Source: Tupaia tana
Lineage: Eukaryota > Chordata > Mammalia > Scandentia > Tupaiidae
NCBI GenBank assembly: GCA_026018925.1
Contig: JAKSZU010000026.1
Span: 12,825,127 to 12,889,126 of the forward strand
Length of the DNA: 64,000 bases
Reading direction: 5' to 3'
Shown: positions 9,563 to 20,060 of the stretch, piece by piece
Position numbering within the stretch: position 1 is the first letter of the stretch
Layout: every line of letters begins with the position of its first letter
Notes under the pieces: model-generated
What the model saw: the letters and a program-made list of their open reading frames with translations, nothing else
What the model was told of the DNA's origin: nothing
Database searches by the model: none
Translations under genes and position numbers: made by a program

Positions 9563-10409
9563 CGCACCACAGATATCAGTACTGAGAGTCCTGTTAAAAT
9601 ATAGTCCAGCAATGGACTTCTATTATTACTGACTCATTGGCAAGGCCTTCCCAAGGGGGGCAGAAAAAGAAAAAGCTAAGCCAGGAGACACTCTGTTAGC
9701 TCATTCATCGAACTTGCCTTGTTCTAATGATATGCTCCTCAAACTGTGTTTTTATTGCAGGTTGGTTTCTCTGCCTACAAAGGCAGAATGTTTTTAGTCC
9801 TACCAGCATTGGCATTTTGGTTTTCAAGAGCTTAAATGTATCACCACAAATTAATACTATGTATTCTGGTTTTAAAGACTGGACTTAGTAAGCCCTAATT
9901 AATGAGAGCCCAATTCTAAAACATGGTGTGTTGGCAAAATCAGATTTCTAAGCCTTTCACATCGCAGACTAGGGCCAGGTACATAATAAGCATTATATTA
10001 GTGTTGATTTGTTGATTATTGATGGGGAATTCTCCAAGGTAATATTACGTTATGAGATCTCTTGGAAGGCAGAGTCTAACCTGGTAGAACACACAGGCTT
10101 CTTTTATGTCGAAGTTTGCATGACTCTTACTTTCAAAGTGCGAGCAAAGTGGTGAAGGATTTATCTTGGTTTTCTTCTTCCCTCTCCTGGTGCCTCTTCC
10201 CCTGCTCCCAAGCACTCCACACCTTTAGGATTTTTTATTATGGTGAGACAAAGCCAGCAACCCCCCAGGGAGTACTCCAAGTTCTGGCCTTCCCATAACG
10301 AGTAGAGTTACTGTGACCAATATGAGAAATGAATTAATGCCTACATGGTCATGACTGATCCTGACTGTGGATTACGTATGTGTATAAACACACACACATG
10401 TATATAAAA
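9563..10409. other. Single-copy sequence, no gene recognised
   Basis: No SINE, long ORF or recognisable old repeat, apart from a short (CA)n near 10389-10398. Confidence 0.5.
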
Positions 10410-10673
10410 TTATTTTTTGATTTGCTAGAGGGTGCATGAACTCACCAGAGAGACAGAGAGAGAGACACCAAGAGAGAGAGAGAATGAAAAAGCACCCTTT
10501 CATGGAGGATAGTCACTCCACAGTCCCTTCTCCATTCCTTCCTCATGTCAAGGTTTTGGCCATGCATGCACATGTACCTGGTGTGTTTTCCAAGCCACTG
10601 TGTCTGGGACTCAAACCGCACACTCATTCATGTGAGACCCAGCTGCCTTAACCACCGTGCCACCAGCTGATCC
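10410..10673 (-). mobile_element. SINE-A
   Basis: TTTGATTTGCTAGAGGGTGC start and a head ending CACCAGCTGATCC. Body CpGs are mostly lost, so it is an older copy. Confidence 0.83.
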
Positions 10674-10770
10674 ATGAATAAATAAATAAAAGTATATGTT
10701 AATCTATTTTATTCATATTAGAGAGTGTGTCTACACATGACAGAGAGAGGGAAAGGGAGAGAAGAAGTAC

Positions 10771-10961
10771 TTGGTGGCTTAAAACTCACACTGAGTACAT
10801 GTGTGTGCATTCCTAAGATCCTGAGAGAAGAGAGAAGGGATTGAGTGTGGCCATTCCCTTAGGAGCTGACTTCTCACTTTCTGTTTCTCTGTCTCTCTGT
10901 CTCTCCAGTGAGCACACACAGCCTATAGCAAAAAATCTCTCTCTCAAAAAAAAAAAAAAGA
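10771..10961 (+). mobile_element. SINE-A, 5'-truncated
   Basis: Begins after box B at TTGGTGGCTTAAAACTCACA and continues to CCTATAGCAAAAAATCTCTC plus an A tail. The preceding 10674-10770 looks like an antisense SINE-B tail remnant. Confidence 0.8.
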
Positions 10962-11202
10962 TTACAAATGACCCAGCAGAATCCTACTTTTTTATCTCCC
11001 ATGCAAACACTCTTTCTCCCTTATTAAAAAGAAAAAGAAAAAAGGAAAACATGCAATGGATGGTTAGAATGTAGTTTAAAAAGGATGGCTTGGTAAATAC
11101 CAAATGTGAAGGAATTATATACAAATGAGCTTATCACTTTATTATAATTAACCATAAACACATAACTTAAACTCATTATATTGGTAATTCATGTCAACTT
11201 TA

Positions 11203-11373
11203 AAAAAATTATTTATTTAATTCCATTGGTTATTATTATCATTATTATTTTAATTTGACCAGAGAGAGACAGAGGGAGAAAGGGAAAGGGAGAAAGCAAG
11301 CTGCTGGGTCCAGACTTGAACCGTGGTCAGCCATGCAGGAATCCAGCACCTTTAACCATCACCTGCTGGCCCC
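11203..11373 (-). mobile_element. SINE-B
   Basis: Tail TTATTTATTTAATTCC, TTTAATTTGACCAGAGAGAG, and a head ending CACCTGCTGGCCCC. TSD approximately CAACTTT. Confidence 0.87.
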
Positions 11374-11376
11374 AAC

Positions 11377-11629
11377 TTTTTTTTTTTTTTAAGAGAGATT
11401 TTTGCTATAGAGTATGTGTGCTTGCTGGTGAGACAGAGATACAGAAAGCAAGAAATCATCCGCGGGGGGGGATGGCCATGCCATAATTCCTTCTCCTCCA
11501 CTCGGGATTTTGGGCACGCACACACACATACACCTCATGTGAGTTTTAAGCCGTCAGGTCCAGGACTCAAACCACAGTCAACTACATGGGAGTCCAGCAA
11601 CAGAACCATTACACCATCTGCTGATCCCT
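11377..11629 (-). mobile_element. SINE-A
   Basis: Antisense copy ending CATCTGCTGATCCC, inserted beside the previous SINE-B. Four SINEs in the same orientation follow each other at 11203-12101. Confidence 0.88.
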
Positions 11630-11641
11630 CATGTCAATTTA

Positions 11642-11824
11642 TTTAAAAAAATACTTTAATTTTTAGAATTATTTTATTTGTTGTTATTATGTTTTAAATT
11701 TGGCCAGAGAGACAGAGGGAGAGAGAAAGAGGAAGTGAGAAAATAAGCCACCAAATCCAAGACTCAAACCATAGTCGGCCATGTGGGAGTCCAGCATCTT
11801 AACTATCACGGCACCTGCTAGCCC
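11642..11824 (-). mobile_element. SINE-B
   Basis: AATTTGGCCAGAGAGACAG body and a head ending GCACCTGCTAGCCC. TSD CATGTCAATTT / CATGTTAACATTT. Confidence 0.86.
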
Positions 11825-11839
11825 GCTTCATGTTAACAT

Positions 11840-12101
11840 TTTTTTTTTTAAGAGGTTTTTGCTATAGGGCGCGTGCACTCGCCAGAAAGACCAAGAGAGA
11901 GACAGAAAGACAGAAAATGAGAAATCATCCCCCAGGGGAGATGGCCACGCTGCAATCCCTTCTCCTCCATTCTCCTCTTGGGATTTTGGGCACGCATGCA
12001 CATGTACTTCATATGATTTTCAAGCCTCTGGGTTCAGGACTCGAACTGTGGTCAGCCATGTGGGAACCCAGTGCCTTAACTACCATGCCACCTGCTGGCC
12101 C
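11840..12101 (-). mobile_element. SINE-A
   Basis: AAGAGGTTTTTGCTATAGGG start, CCCCCAGGGGAGATGGCC body, head ending ACCTGCTGGCCC. Confidence 0.9.
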
Positions 12102-12114
12102 TTTACGTTTAATT

Positions 12115-12306
12115 CTTTCATGAGAGAGAAACAGAGAAACAGATAAATAGCGCCCCTAACATGGTCTTGATGACCCAACCCCAGCCTTCAGCCAGCCCTG
12201 GATCATAGGCAAGTGTGTACCCAGCATACTCAGAGAGGTCTCCAGACTTGAACCAGTAACCTTCCCACGTGGAATTGCCTCCAAGAGGCAATCACCTATC
12301 TGTGGA
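12115..12306 (-). mobile_element. SINE-C
   Basis: Antisense landmarks are TTCATGAGAGAGAAACAGAG, CAGCCAGCCCTGGATCATAG and TACCCAGCATACTCAGAGAG. Confidence 0.75.
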
Positions 12307-12988
12307 ACTTTCAAGAGTGAAAAGTGAAGGATATAATTTCATATCAAAGACAATTGCAACTACCATGATAAAAGCTACTTTTCATACAAGTAGAATTTGA
12401 TTTAAAGGTTCAGATTAAGACTCAAGCTAGGTTGTGAAATCTCTTTAGACTCTCTTGGTAATAGATACTCTAAATTTAGTGTGACCACATACTGTGGCCC
12501 TAAGGAATGAACTCCTGGCGATTTGCTAAGGCAGGGAAGCTTCCCTATGTTGAAGCTTCCTGGAAAAGAGTGAAAAGCGCATTGTTCATATAAATCCAGG
12601 CCACCCACCTCATTTACCTCTTACTCACTTTTCCCTTGATGTTTTTCTGGGGCCCTGTTCTAGATGGGTGTGACTGTAAGAAACAAAAGAGAAAGAGAAA
12701 AAAAAATTAAGTGAGAAAATTATGTGAGAAGGGCGTCAGCTCAGGACCAACTGTCTCAGGAAACTAACAAGCTTTTACAGAATCCGAAACTCAGAAACAT
12801 GTATTTTCCAACATGGCTTTTTTTCTTTGTTTCCTAGTGCACCTTTCAAAAATTACAGATGCTCTCACCTTCTCCAAGGGAATAAGAAAGGGGAGTTTAA
12901 ATCTGTCCATGGTTAGGCCAGTGTTTAAAGGGAGTGCTACTGAGAAAGTCACAGATGTGCTGGGTTTTTTGTTCTATATAATGTTTTG
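12307..12988. other. Single-copy sequence, no gene recognised
   Basis: About 680 bp with no SINE and no splice-bounded ORF that I would defend. Confidence 0.5.
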
Positions 12989-13333
12989 TTTCCTTTGTTT
13001 GTTTTTGGCTTTTGCCATAGGGCGTGTGCACTTGCTAGAGGAAGAGAGAAAAGTGAGAAGTCATCCCCCAGTGGGGATGGCCACACTGCTGTCCCTTCTT
13101 CGTTCTCCTCTCAGGATTCTGGGCTTGCATGCAAAAGCGCCCAGCGTGATGTTCAAGCTGCCAGGTCCAGGACGCGAACTGCGGTCGACTACGTGGGAGT
13201 CCAGCCACATAGCCATTACACCAACTGCTAGTTCCCCACCCAGCATGATTTTCAAGCTGCCATGTCCGAGACGTGAACAGCGGTTGGCCATCTGAGAGTC
13301 CAGCGCCTTAACCTCCACGCTACTTGTTGGCTC
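12989..13333 (-). mobile_element. SINE-A with duplicated tRNA-like head
   Basis: One tail and body are followed by two head segments (13146-13237 and 13249-13333). The sequence CCCAGC(A/G)TGAT(T/G)TTCAAGC occurs before each head. The whole unit is bracketed by one outer duplication (TAATGTTTTG / TATAGTGTTTTG). Confidence 0.82.
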
Positions 13334-13461
13334 TGTGTATAGTGTTTTGGCAATTTCTTTTTCTTCTTGAAATGAACATCAGGCAAGTCATTTAAGGTAA
13401 TAAAAAGTATGATACAAAATAGAGAATGTATCCAGCTACTCTCACAAAAATAGATAGTCTT

Positions 13462-13581
13462 GGGGCTGGCAGGTGGCATGGTGGTTGAGGCACTGGACTC
13501 CCACATGGCCAACCACAGTTTGAGTCTCAGACCTGGTGGCTTTCTCTCTCTCTCTCTTAAATAAATAATTTTTTTAAAAAG
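13462..13581 (+). mobile_element. SINE-B, short
   Basis: Head GGGGCTGGCAGGTGGCATGG and box B GTTTGAGTCTC, then a shortened CT stretch and an AAATAAATAA tail. It lacks the TCTGGTCAAATT segment. Confidence 0.8.
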
Positions 13582-13689
13582 GATATCCCAAGAAGATAAA
13601 GTTACCAAATCTGGTATCCTACAGTTCAATAAACATTGAATGGTAATAATGTAACCTTTAGGGTTGGTTAATCTTCTCAGAACACATTT

Positions 13690-13734
13690 TTTTTTTTTTT
13701 GAGAGGTTTTTGCTGTAAGACACGTGGGCTCGCT

Positions 13735-13798
<64 letters not shown>

Positions 13799-13898
13799 AG
13801 AAATCTCCGCGGGGGGGAGGGGGGGGCACACCACATCCCCTTTTCCTCCATTCCCCTCCCGGGATCTTGGGCATGCGCCCACATACATCTGGCGTGAT
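13690..13898 (-). mobile_element. SINE-A body without head, fused to SINE-B
   Basis: Tail, a (GA)n-expanded CT stretch, body to CTGGCGTGATTTTT, then SINE-B. AGAACAC before the unit and AGACACG after the B part may be one outer TSD. Confidence 0.82.
13737..13790. repeat. (GA)n microsatellite in SINE
   Basis: About 27 GA units grown from the CT-rich stretch of the surrounding antisense SINE-A. Confidence 0.93.
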
Positions 13899-14031
13899 TT
13901 TTTAAAAATTATAATTTGAGCAGAGAAGGACAGAGTGAGAGAGAGGGAAAATGAAGGCTTGGGTCCGACTCAAACCGCAGTCGGCTAGGTGGGAATCCAG
14001 CGATGTAACCACTGCGACATCTGCTGCTCCC
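13899..14031 (-). mobile_element. SINE-B, joined to SINE-A body
   Basis: Short AT tail, ATAATTTGAGCAGAGAAGG, and a head ending GACATCTGCTGCTCCC. Confidence 0.82.
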
Positions 14032-14106
14032 AAGACACGTGCTTGAGACTGCCCAGTGTGGTCATCATATTATTTGAAATGAGGATTTCAACGAGTCTTT
14101 TGACCG

Positions 14107-14343
14107 GCTCTGGTGGCACCATGGTAATGCAAGGCCCTGCGACGCTGAAGCCAAACCGGAAGGTCCTGGTGTCACTTCCTGGGAACTTCCCGTGTACGTA
14201 GGCGCCTGTGCCCTCGATCCTGATTGGCCGAGGCTGCAGGTGGATGAGGACGCGGGGACCCTGCTGGGAATGCCTGTCTCTGCCCCGCTGTCTCCCTATC
14301 TCTGTCTCTCTTTTACATGGAAGAAACAAATAGCCTTACAGAA
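14107..14343 (+). mobile_element. SINE-C
   Basis: Landmarks GGTCCTGGTGTCACTTCC, CCTCGATCCTGATTGGCCGA, GGGGACCCTGCTGGGAATGC and ACATGGAAGAAACAAATA. Confidence 0.78.
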
Positions 14344-15009
14344 AGTGTCTTCTGTGACATGAAGATTTTTCTACTATTTATTTTCCGGCGTCCTTTTCAG
14401 CTCTCAGCTGTACAGCTGTGTTTATTTTAGGAAGTGTGCATACGCGTTTGCCATGAATGCATTCAGTATCAATTACCCGCATTCACACAGCTCTGTGTGG
14501 GTGAATTTCAGCGTTGAGACCCTCCTTAAGAGAATGAATTCTGAGCTTTAGGTTGGCTTTGATCACCCTCCCATCTCCGCTGGCTACCTGCGGTAAAGCA
14601 AAGTTCCAAAGATCTGATGCCCCTTTTAACTTTTGGCTTGCGTTGTGCTGATTTAACCTGAACAAGACAGAAAAAATAAACCCTGTTCATCCTAATTTAT
14701 AGGTCCTAGACAAAAAGCCTGAGTTGTTTTTAAAAGTTCATGAAAATGGACTTCTCATTGTTGCTATCTGAAACCCCAGGTCTTTCTTAGCTTAAGTCTG
14801 TAACCAGGCCAACGTAATGATCTAGGAGAACTATTAAGATTCTTGGCAAAACGTTGGGTAACTCTGCCCAGCCTCCCTGCTCGGTGTCTCCCTCTCCCTT
14901 ACCAGCCCTTGCTTTTTCCTCATTTCTACGAAGATACCCTCATCGGCTTCAATATGATGTGATGAGCTGGCCCCCTGCCCTCTGATTTGTTCCGTTTTCC
15001 TTTGAAATA
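14344..15009. other. Single-copy sequence with scattered CpGs
   Basis: No repeat recognised. It keeps CpGs outside any SINE (TTTTCCGGCG, CATACGCGTTTGCC, ACCCGCATTC). That could mean conservation, but I see no exon. Confidence 0.45.
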
Positions 15010-15080
15010 TTGGGTTGTTGGAAAAGTCATGATGTACTTCTCTATGCAAAAAATACATCATGACTTTTCCGATGATCCAG
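15010..15080. mobile_element. Mariner-like MITE 1
   Basis: 71-bp imperfect palindrome beginning TTGGGTTGTTGGAAAAGTCA and ending with its inverted complement, flanked by TA on both sides (15008-15009, 15081-15082). It has no transposase. Confidence 0.82.
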
Positions 15081-15207
15081 TAGAAGACACATCTCAGAAT
15101 CCTGTTTGTGATTAACTAACCTTGCGGGTTAGGATAACAAAAGTTGAAGCAGGTCCAGGCAGCACGTGAGAAATTTCCTTTACAGATGGTTTCTTTCCCT
15201 TTGGTGG

Positions 15208-15209
<2 letters not shown>

Positions 15210-15241
<32 letters not shown>
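15210..15241. repeat. (CA)n microsatellite
   Basis: About 16 CA units outside any SINE. Confidence 0.93.
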
Positions 15242-15243
<2 letters not shown>

Positions 15244-15475
15244 CTGGGTAATATGCATCAACTCAAAATTAATCATGAACCAGGTGTAACGCCCATCAAC
15301 CTGAGCCAACCAGAGTGTTTGGATTTATTAGACTTGCCTTCTCAAGGAGACAGTAAATCATGTATTCCCAACCCCTGTCTGGGTCTACGAGGAATTAAAC
15401 CAATGAGAAATAAACTCATCTTGGCTAAAATCATTCTAGACCTAGGTATGGATCCAGAATTGAATGCAGGGTCTC

Positions 15476-15751
15476 TTTTATTTAATTTTTTTAAAAGAGG
15501 TTTTTGTTTTAGGGTGCAGGTGCTGCTGGAGAGGGAAAGACAGAGACAGTGAGAGGGAAAGTGAGAAACCACCCTTCGGTGGTGTGGGGCATGGCAACAC
15601 CACAATCCCTTCTGTTTCATTCTCCTCCCAGGATCTTGGGCATGCATGCACCCAAGCCCAGTGTGATTTTGAAGCCACTGTGTCTGGGACATGAACCACG
15701 GTCAGCCATGTGGGAGTCCAGTGACCTAACCACTGTACCATCTGCTGGTCC
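15476..15751 (-). mobile_element. SINE-A
   Basis: Antisense copy between two copies of the TSD TGAATGCAGGGT (15461 and 15753). Confidence 0.91.
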
Positions 15752-15783
15752 TTGAATGCAGGGTTTTAAAGAGATAGTATACA

Positions 15784-16057
15784 GGGACCAGCAGTTAGTG
15801 TAATGGCTATGTCGCTGGACTCCCATGTAGTCGACTGCGGTTCGAGCCCTGGACGTGGTGGCTTAAACTCAGGCCAGGCGCATGTGTGTGCGTGCCCAAG
15901 ATCCCGGGAGGAGAATGGAGAAGGGATTGTGGCGTGGCCATCCCCCCTGGGGGGGTGATTTCTCGCATTCTGTCTCTCTGTCTCTCTCTTTCTGTCTGGT
16001 GAGTGCACACACCCTATAGCAAAAACCTCTCCAAAAAAAAAAAGAAAGAAAGAAAAA
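15784..16057 (+). mobile_element. SINE-A
   Basis: Sense copy with boxes TAGTGTAATGG and GGTTCGAGCCC. TSD AGAGAT(AG)TATACA on both sides. Confidence 0.92.
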
Positions 16058-16058
16058 G

Positions 16059-16535
16059 AGAGATTATACATTTAGATTCATAGCAGTATTATTCACAATA
16101 GCCAAAAGGTGGAAGTGACCCAAGTGTCCATTGATAAATAAATGGATGAATGAATTACAATAGAGTATTACTCAGTCTTAAAAAGAAAGGAAATTTTATT
16201 ACATGCTTCAACATGACTGAACCTTGAGGACATTTGCTAAATGAGTAAATTAGTCTCAAAAAGATACATACTGTATGATTCTGCTTACACAAGGTACCTA
16301 GAACAATCTAATTCCGAGAGACAGAAAATGGTGGTTATCAGGGTCTGGGGAGAGGAAGAATGGGAGGATGATTGTTAAAGGGTATTACATTTCAGATTTG
16401 CAGGTCGAAAAAGTTGTGGAGATCTGTTTCAGAACTATGTGACTAACTTAACACCATTGAACTGCATGCTTAAGATGGTTAAGATGGCAATTGCTTGTTT
16501 GTTTTAGCTTTTTGCCATAAGGCATGTGTGCTCAC

Positions 16536-16583
<48 letters not shown>

Positions 16584-16770
16584 GGCCCCACTGCAATCCC
16601 TTCTCCTCCATTCTGTGAGAATTTTGGGCACACATGTGCGTGCCATTTGCCCAGGTCACGAACTCAAACCGCAAAGTTGGCCATGTGGGATCCAGCCACC
16701 TTAACCACTACGCCACCGGATTGGTCCAAGATGGCAAATTTTATGTTACATTTTACCACAACTAAAAAAT
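16059..16770 (+). mobile_element. L1M 3' UTR, split by a SINE
   Basis: Sense L1 landmarks TATTATTCACAATAGCC, CAAGTGTCCATTGATAAATA, ATGATTCTGCTTACACAAGG and ACACCATTGAACTGCATGC. After the SINE it ends TTTTATGTTACATTTTACC. Confidence 0.9.
16495..16728 (-). mobile_element. SINE-A inside L1M
   Basis: Antisense copy with a (GA)n-expanded CT stretch (16538-16579). TSD AAGATGGCAA on both sides. Confidence 0.9.
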
Positions 16771-17490
16771 GTATATTCTGGAAAGTGGAGTCAGTAAAGA
16801 ATAACTCTGATACGGAGTTGGAGAGACAAGAGACAAAAGTTGGGTCCCAGATACAAATGGGGCTATTAGGGTTGGTAACACCCTGCTCCTCATCGAGGGT
16901 GAGATTTTCCCCAGCTGCTGGCTGAAACCATGCTCACCAGCCTCAGCTGTCAGCCCTCTGCCAAAGAATGCTATTCCACTAATTCCAGTGTAACACTAGC
17001 CAGCCTTGCACTAATTCCAGGGCAGCCTGCGTCCAGTGAGAGGTCCATGCAGGAGAATAATGGCCTGTTCTTGCCCCACCTGGGACAGCTCTTGGGGACC
17101 AGCCCGGTTTCAGAATTCCTTGTAGGATCAGCTGATACTCCCATTGTGAAATATCTCAACTCCTCCCTCTGTCCAATCCTGGTTCCTTCTCTTTCCCCAT
17201 AGATGCTGATGTTGACAACTCTTTCTAAAATTTCCAGAATGTTAAGCTCTGGAAAGGAATGTCTGAATCTTATCACCATCAAAGGCTCCAAAGCTAGGAA
17301 AGGTGTAGCTGAAGCCGAGGGCAGACTACAATGGGTAGAGGAGGAAGGCGAAGAGGAAACAGCCCCTGCACCCCAGAGCCTGCTGCAATTATTCAGCTAG
17401 CTAATCCTAAGCCTATTAACCCAGCTCACCTGTTCTTTCTTGCGGAAACAACAGTAGAGTTCCTGCCCATGTTTCTGCAATTCCGTCTGC
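16771..17490. other. Sequence of unknown origin, no gene recognised
   Basis: Weakly repeat-like: the pyrimidine-rich CTCAACTCCTCCCTCTGTCC resembles 3' regions of old retroelements. An ORF of about 90 codons at 16930-17202 has no recognisable domain and I do not call it a gene. Confidence 0.4.
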
Positions 17491-17757
17491 TTTTTTTTTT
17501 TTTTTTTTTTGAGAGGTTTTTGCTATGGGGCGCATTCGCTCGCCAGACAGAGAGAGACAGAGAGACAGAAAGCGAGAAATCACCCCCCAGGGGGGATGGC
17601 CACACCGCAATCCCTTCTCCTCCATTCTCCTCTTGGGATCTTGGGCACGCACGCACACTCGCCCGGTGTGAATTTAAGCCACCGGGTCCGGGACGCAAAC
17701 CGTGGTCGACTACGTGGGAGTCCAGCGACATAGCCATTACGCTAACTGCTGGTCCCC
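17491..17757 (-). mobile_element. SINE-A, young
   Basis: CpG-rich full-length antisense copy (GGGTCCGGGACGCAAACC, GTCGACTACGTGG). TSD CCGTCTGCTT on both sides. Confidence 0.93.
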
Positions 17758-17835
17758 CGTCTGCTTCTTGACCAACCCTGATGTGTACCCTGAGTGAAGT
17801 GGTGTGTCTATTTGGGCACTGTGAGCAACAAACTA

Positions 17836-18089
17836 TTTTTGAGAGAGATTTTTGCTATAGGGTACATGCACTTGCCAGAAAGACAGTGAGAAACAGAGAG
17901 ACAGAGTGAGAAATCAACCCTCCCCAGGGGAGATGGCCACACCACACTCCCTTCTCCTCTATTCTCTGAGGATTTGGGGCACACACGCACATGCACTCGG
18001 CATGAGTTTTAAGCCACCGGGTCCAGGACTTGAACCACAGCTGACTATGTGAGAGTCCAGCAACGTAACCATTATGCCATCTGCTGGTT
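17836..18089 (-). mobile_element. SINE-A
   Basis: Starts GAGAGAGATTTTTGCTATAG and ends CCATCTGCTGGTTT. TSD approximately ACAAACT. Confidence 0.9.
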
Positions 18090-18398
18090 TCACAAACTGT
18101 CTTTTTAATGTCTTCAGGCTCCTGATCTGTTGGCCTCGTCTACATCTCGGAACACCTGTTGAGGGCCTGGTTAATATGCTGGCAACCATTCCTTGCAGAG
18201 GCAAGTGTTGTCTTGAAAGATGTGGTTTATGCCTCGATGCAAAAAGTGATATACCATACTATGCCTATTTAGCTGTTGTACTGGGACTGGGAATCAAGGC
18301 ATGACCTTTCTCACAATTATACCCGTGACCCACTTGTACATTTTGTGCTGCTCATCCCAGTAACCTTGGACTCTGTAGGGTAAGAATTTCCAATTTCT
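18090..18398. other. Single-copy sequence
   Basis: No repeat or exon recognised. Confidence 0.45.
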
Positions 18399-18674
18399 GG
18401 GGACCAGCAGTTGGTGTAATGACTGCATTGCTGGACTCCCATGTTGTTGACCACAGTTTGAGTCCTGGACCTGGTGGCTTAAATTCATGCTAGGCGTGTG
18501 TGTGCATGCCCAAGATCCTGAGAGGAGAATGGAGGAGAAGGGATTGTGGCATGGCCATCTCCCCTTGGGGGGTGATTTCTCACTTCCTGTCTCTATGTCT
18601 CTCTCTGTCTTTCTGGCAAGTGCACATGCCCTATAGCAAAAAAAAAAAAAAAGCCTCTCCAAAAAAAAAAAAAA
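18399..18674 (+). mobile_element. SINE-A
   Basis: Sense copy with A runs both within and after the tail. TSD AAGAATTT(C/T)CAATTTCTGG. Confidence 0.93.
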
Positions 18675-18699
18675 AAGAATTTTCAATTTCTGGACTAAC

Positions 18700-19075
18700 A
18701 GGCTGGGAGGCACAGTAAGCAGTCCCCTGGATTTGGATGTCGTGACTAAGTCCATTTAGGCTTCTCATATCATTGAACCAACAGGCAGAAAAGAGTGTTA
18801 CTGAACTGCCTAGATTAATGAGTTCTGATTATTGAGGGTATGAGGGTTGTCACCATTCAATAGTGGCAGGAAAAAGGAGGTCTAGAACCCAGAGGATTCA
18901 CTACTGAATCACTTGACACTTCCATGCTTGAGTTGACTGTCAGTGGGTGGTTATAATAGCTGTGACCTGGCACAGAGCACCTCAGTATTTACACTCTTTG
19001 GGGATGAATGTCTGGGCTACCCTACCAGGAAAACAACCACCTGTACCATAATATTAGCTGAAGGGGAGGGGAGGA
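18700..19075 (+). mobile_element. Degraded ERVL-like internal fragment
   Basis: The text around CAACAGGCAGAAAAGAGTGTTACTG and the following AATGAGTTCTGATTATTGAG resembles the internal region of class III (ERVL) endogenous retroviruses. The reading frame is broken by many stops and it is non-functional. A tentative call from motif memory. Confidence 0.45.
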
Positions 19076-19079
19076 TCTA

Positions 19080-19158
19080 TTGGATCGTTGGAAAAGTCAT
19101 GACTTATCTTTCTGTGTTTTCTATGGGAAAATGTGTCATGACTTTCTCAATGACCCAA
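19080..19158. mobile_element. Mariner-like MITE 1
   Basis: 79-bp imperfect palindrome (TTGGATCGTTGGAAAAGTCA ... TCTCAATGACCCAA) flanked by TA. Confidence 0.85.
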
Positions 19159-19224
19159 TAGGTGGGTAGTCTATGAGAGGGAAGCTAAGTTTCAATCATG
19201 GCCCTATGACTAGCTATAGCAATA

Positions 19225-20060
19225 GAGACTGTGTATTAGTTTCCTATTGCAGCTGTAACAAATGACCATGAACTTAGTGGCTTAGAACATCTCAAATTAA
19301 TTTCCTTATGGTTCTTTTTTTTTTTTTTTTTTTTTTTGAAAAGTTTTTGTTATAGGGCATGTGCGCTCGCCAGAAAGAGACAGAGAGACAGAAAGCGAGA
19401 AATCACCCCCCCAGGGGGAATGACCACACCACAATCCCTTCTCCTCCATTCTCCTCTCAGGATCTTGGGCACACACGTACACATGCCCGGCATGAGTTTA
19501 AGCCACTGGGTCCAGGACTTGAACTGTGGTTGACTACATGGGAGTCCAGTGACATAGCCATTACGCCAACTGCTGGTCCCAATTTCCTTATGTTTCTCCA
19601 GGCCAGAAGTCTAAAACAGATGGCACTGGGCTAAAATGTAGGTGTCATCAGGCCTGTATTCCTCTCCGGAGGCTCTAGAATGAAACAGCTCCTACATCCC
19701 AGGGTTTTCTTTGCCTTTTCCAGCTTCTAGAGGTTGCCCACCTTCCTCAGCTAGTGGCCCCTTTCTCCACCTACAGAGTCAACAGTGAAGCATCACTCTG
19801 ACTCTGGTCATGAATTCAGTCATGTTTCTCTGACCAGATTTGGGAAAGGGTCTCTGATTTTTGAGGACTCGGGTTATTGCATTGGGCCCACCTGGATAAT
19901 CCAGAATAATCTCATGTTTTCAAAATCCTTAAAGTGAATTACACAAGAGAAGCCCATATTGCCATCAAAGATAATATTATTCATAGGTTCTGGGGATTAG
20001 GGTTTGGATTTGTTTAGGGGAGATATTATTCTACCTACCATATACTATAATTTCACTAAT
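19225..20060 (-). mobile_element. MaLR (MLT1-like) LTR, split by a SINE
   Basis: Antisense MLT1-like order: GTATTAGTTTCCTATTGC, GCTGTAACAAATGACC, GGCTTAGAACA, and after the SINE AGGCCAGAAGTCTAAAA, TGGGCCCACCTGGATAATCC, then TTCTGGGGATTAGGGTTTGG. Non-coding remnant. Confidence 0.75.
19313..19580 (-). mobile_element. SINE-A inside MaLR LTR
   Basis: Antisense copy with a T tail of more than 20. TSD AATTTCCTTATG on both sides. Confidence 0.92.

Noticed and set aside
14726..14750. AAAAGTTCATGAAAATGG as another MITE 2 end
   Set aside because: Only one short match with no inverted partner nearby; likely chance.
16930..17202. ORF of 90 codons in SINE-free sequence
   Set aside because: No recognisable domain and low-complexity Ser/Leu/Pro content. 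The surroundings look like an old retroelement end.
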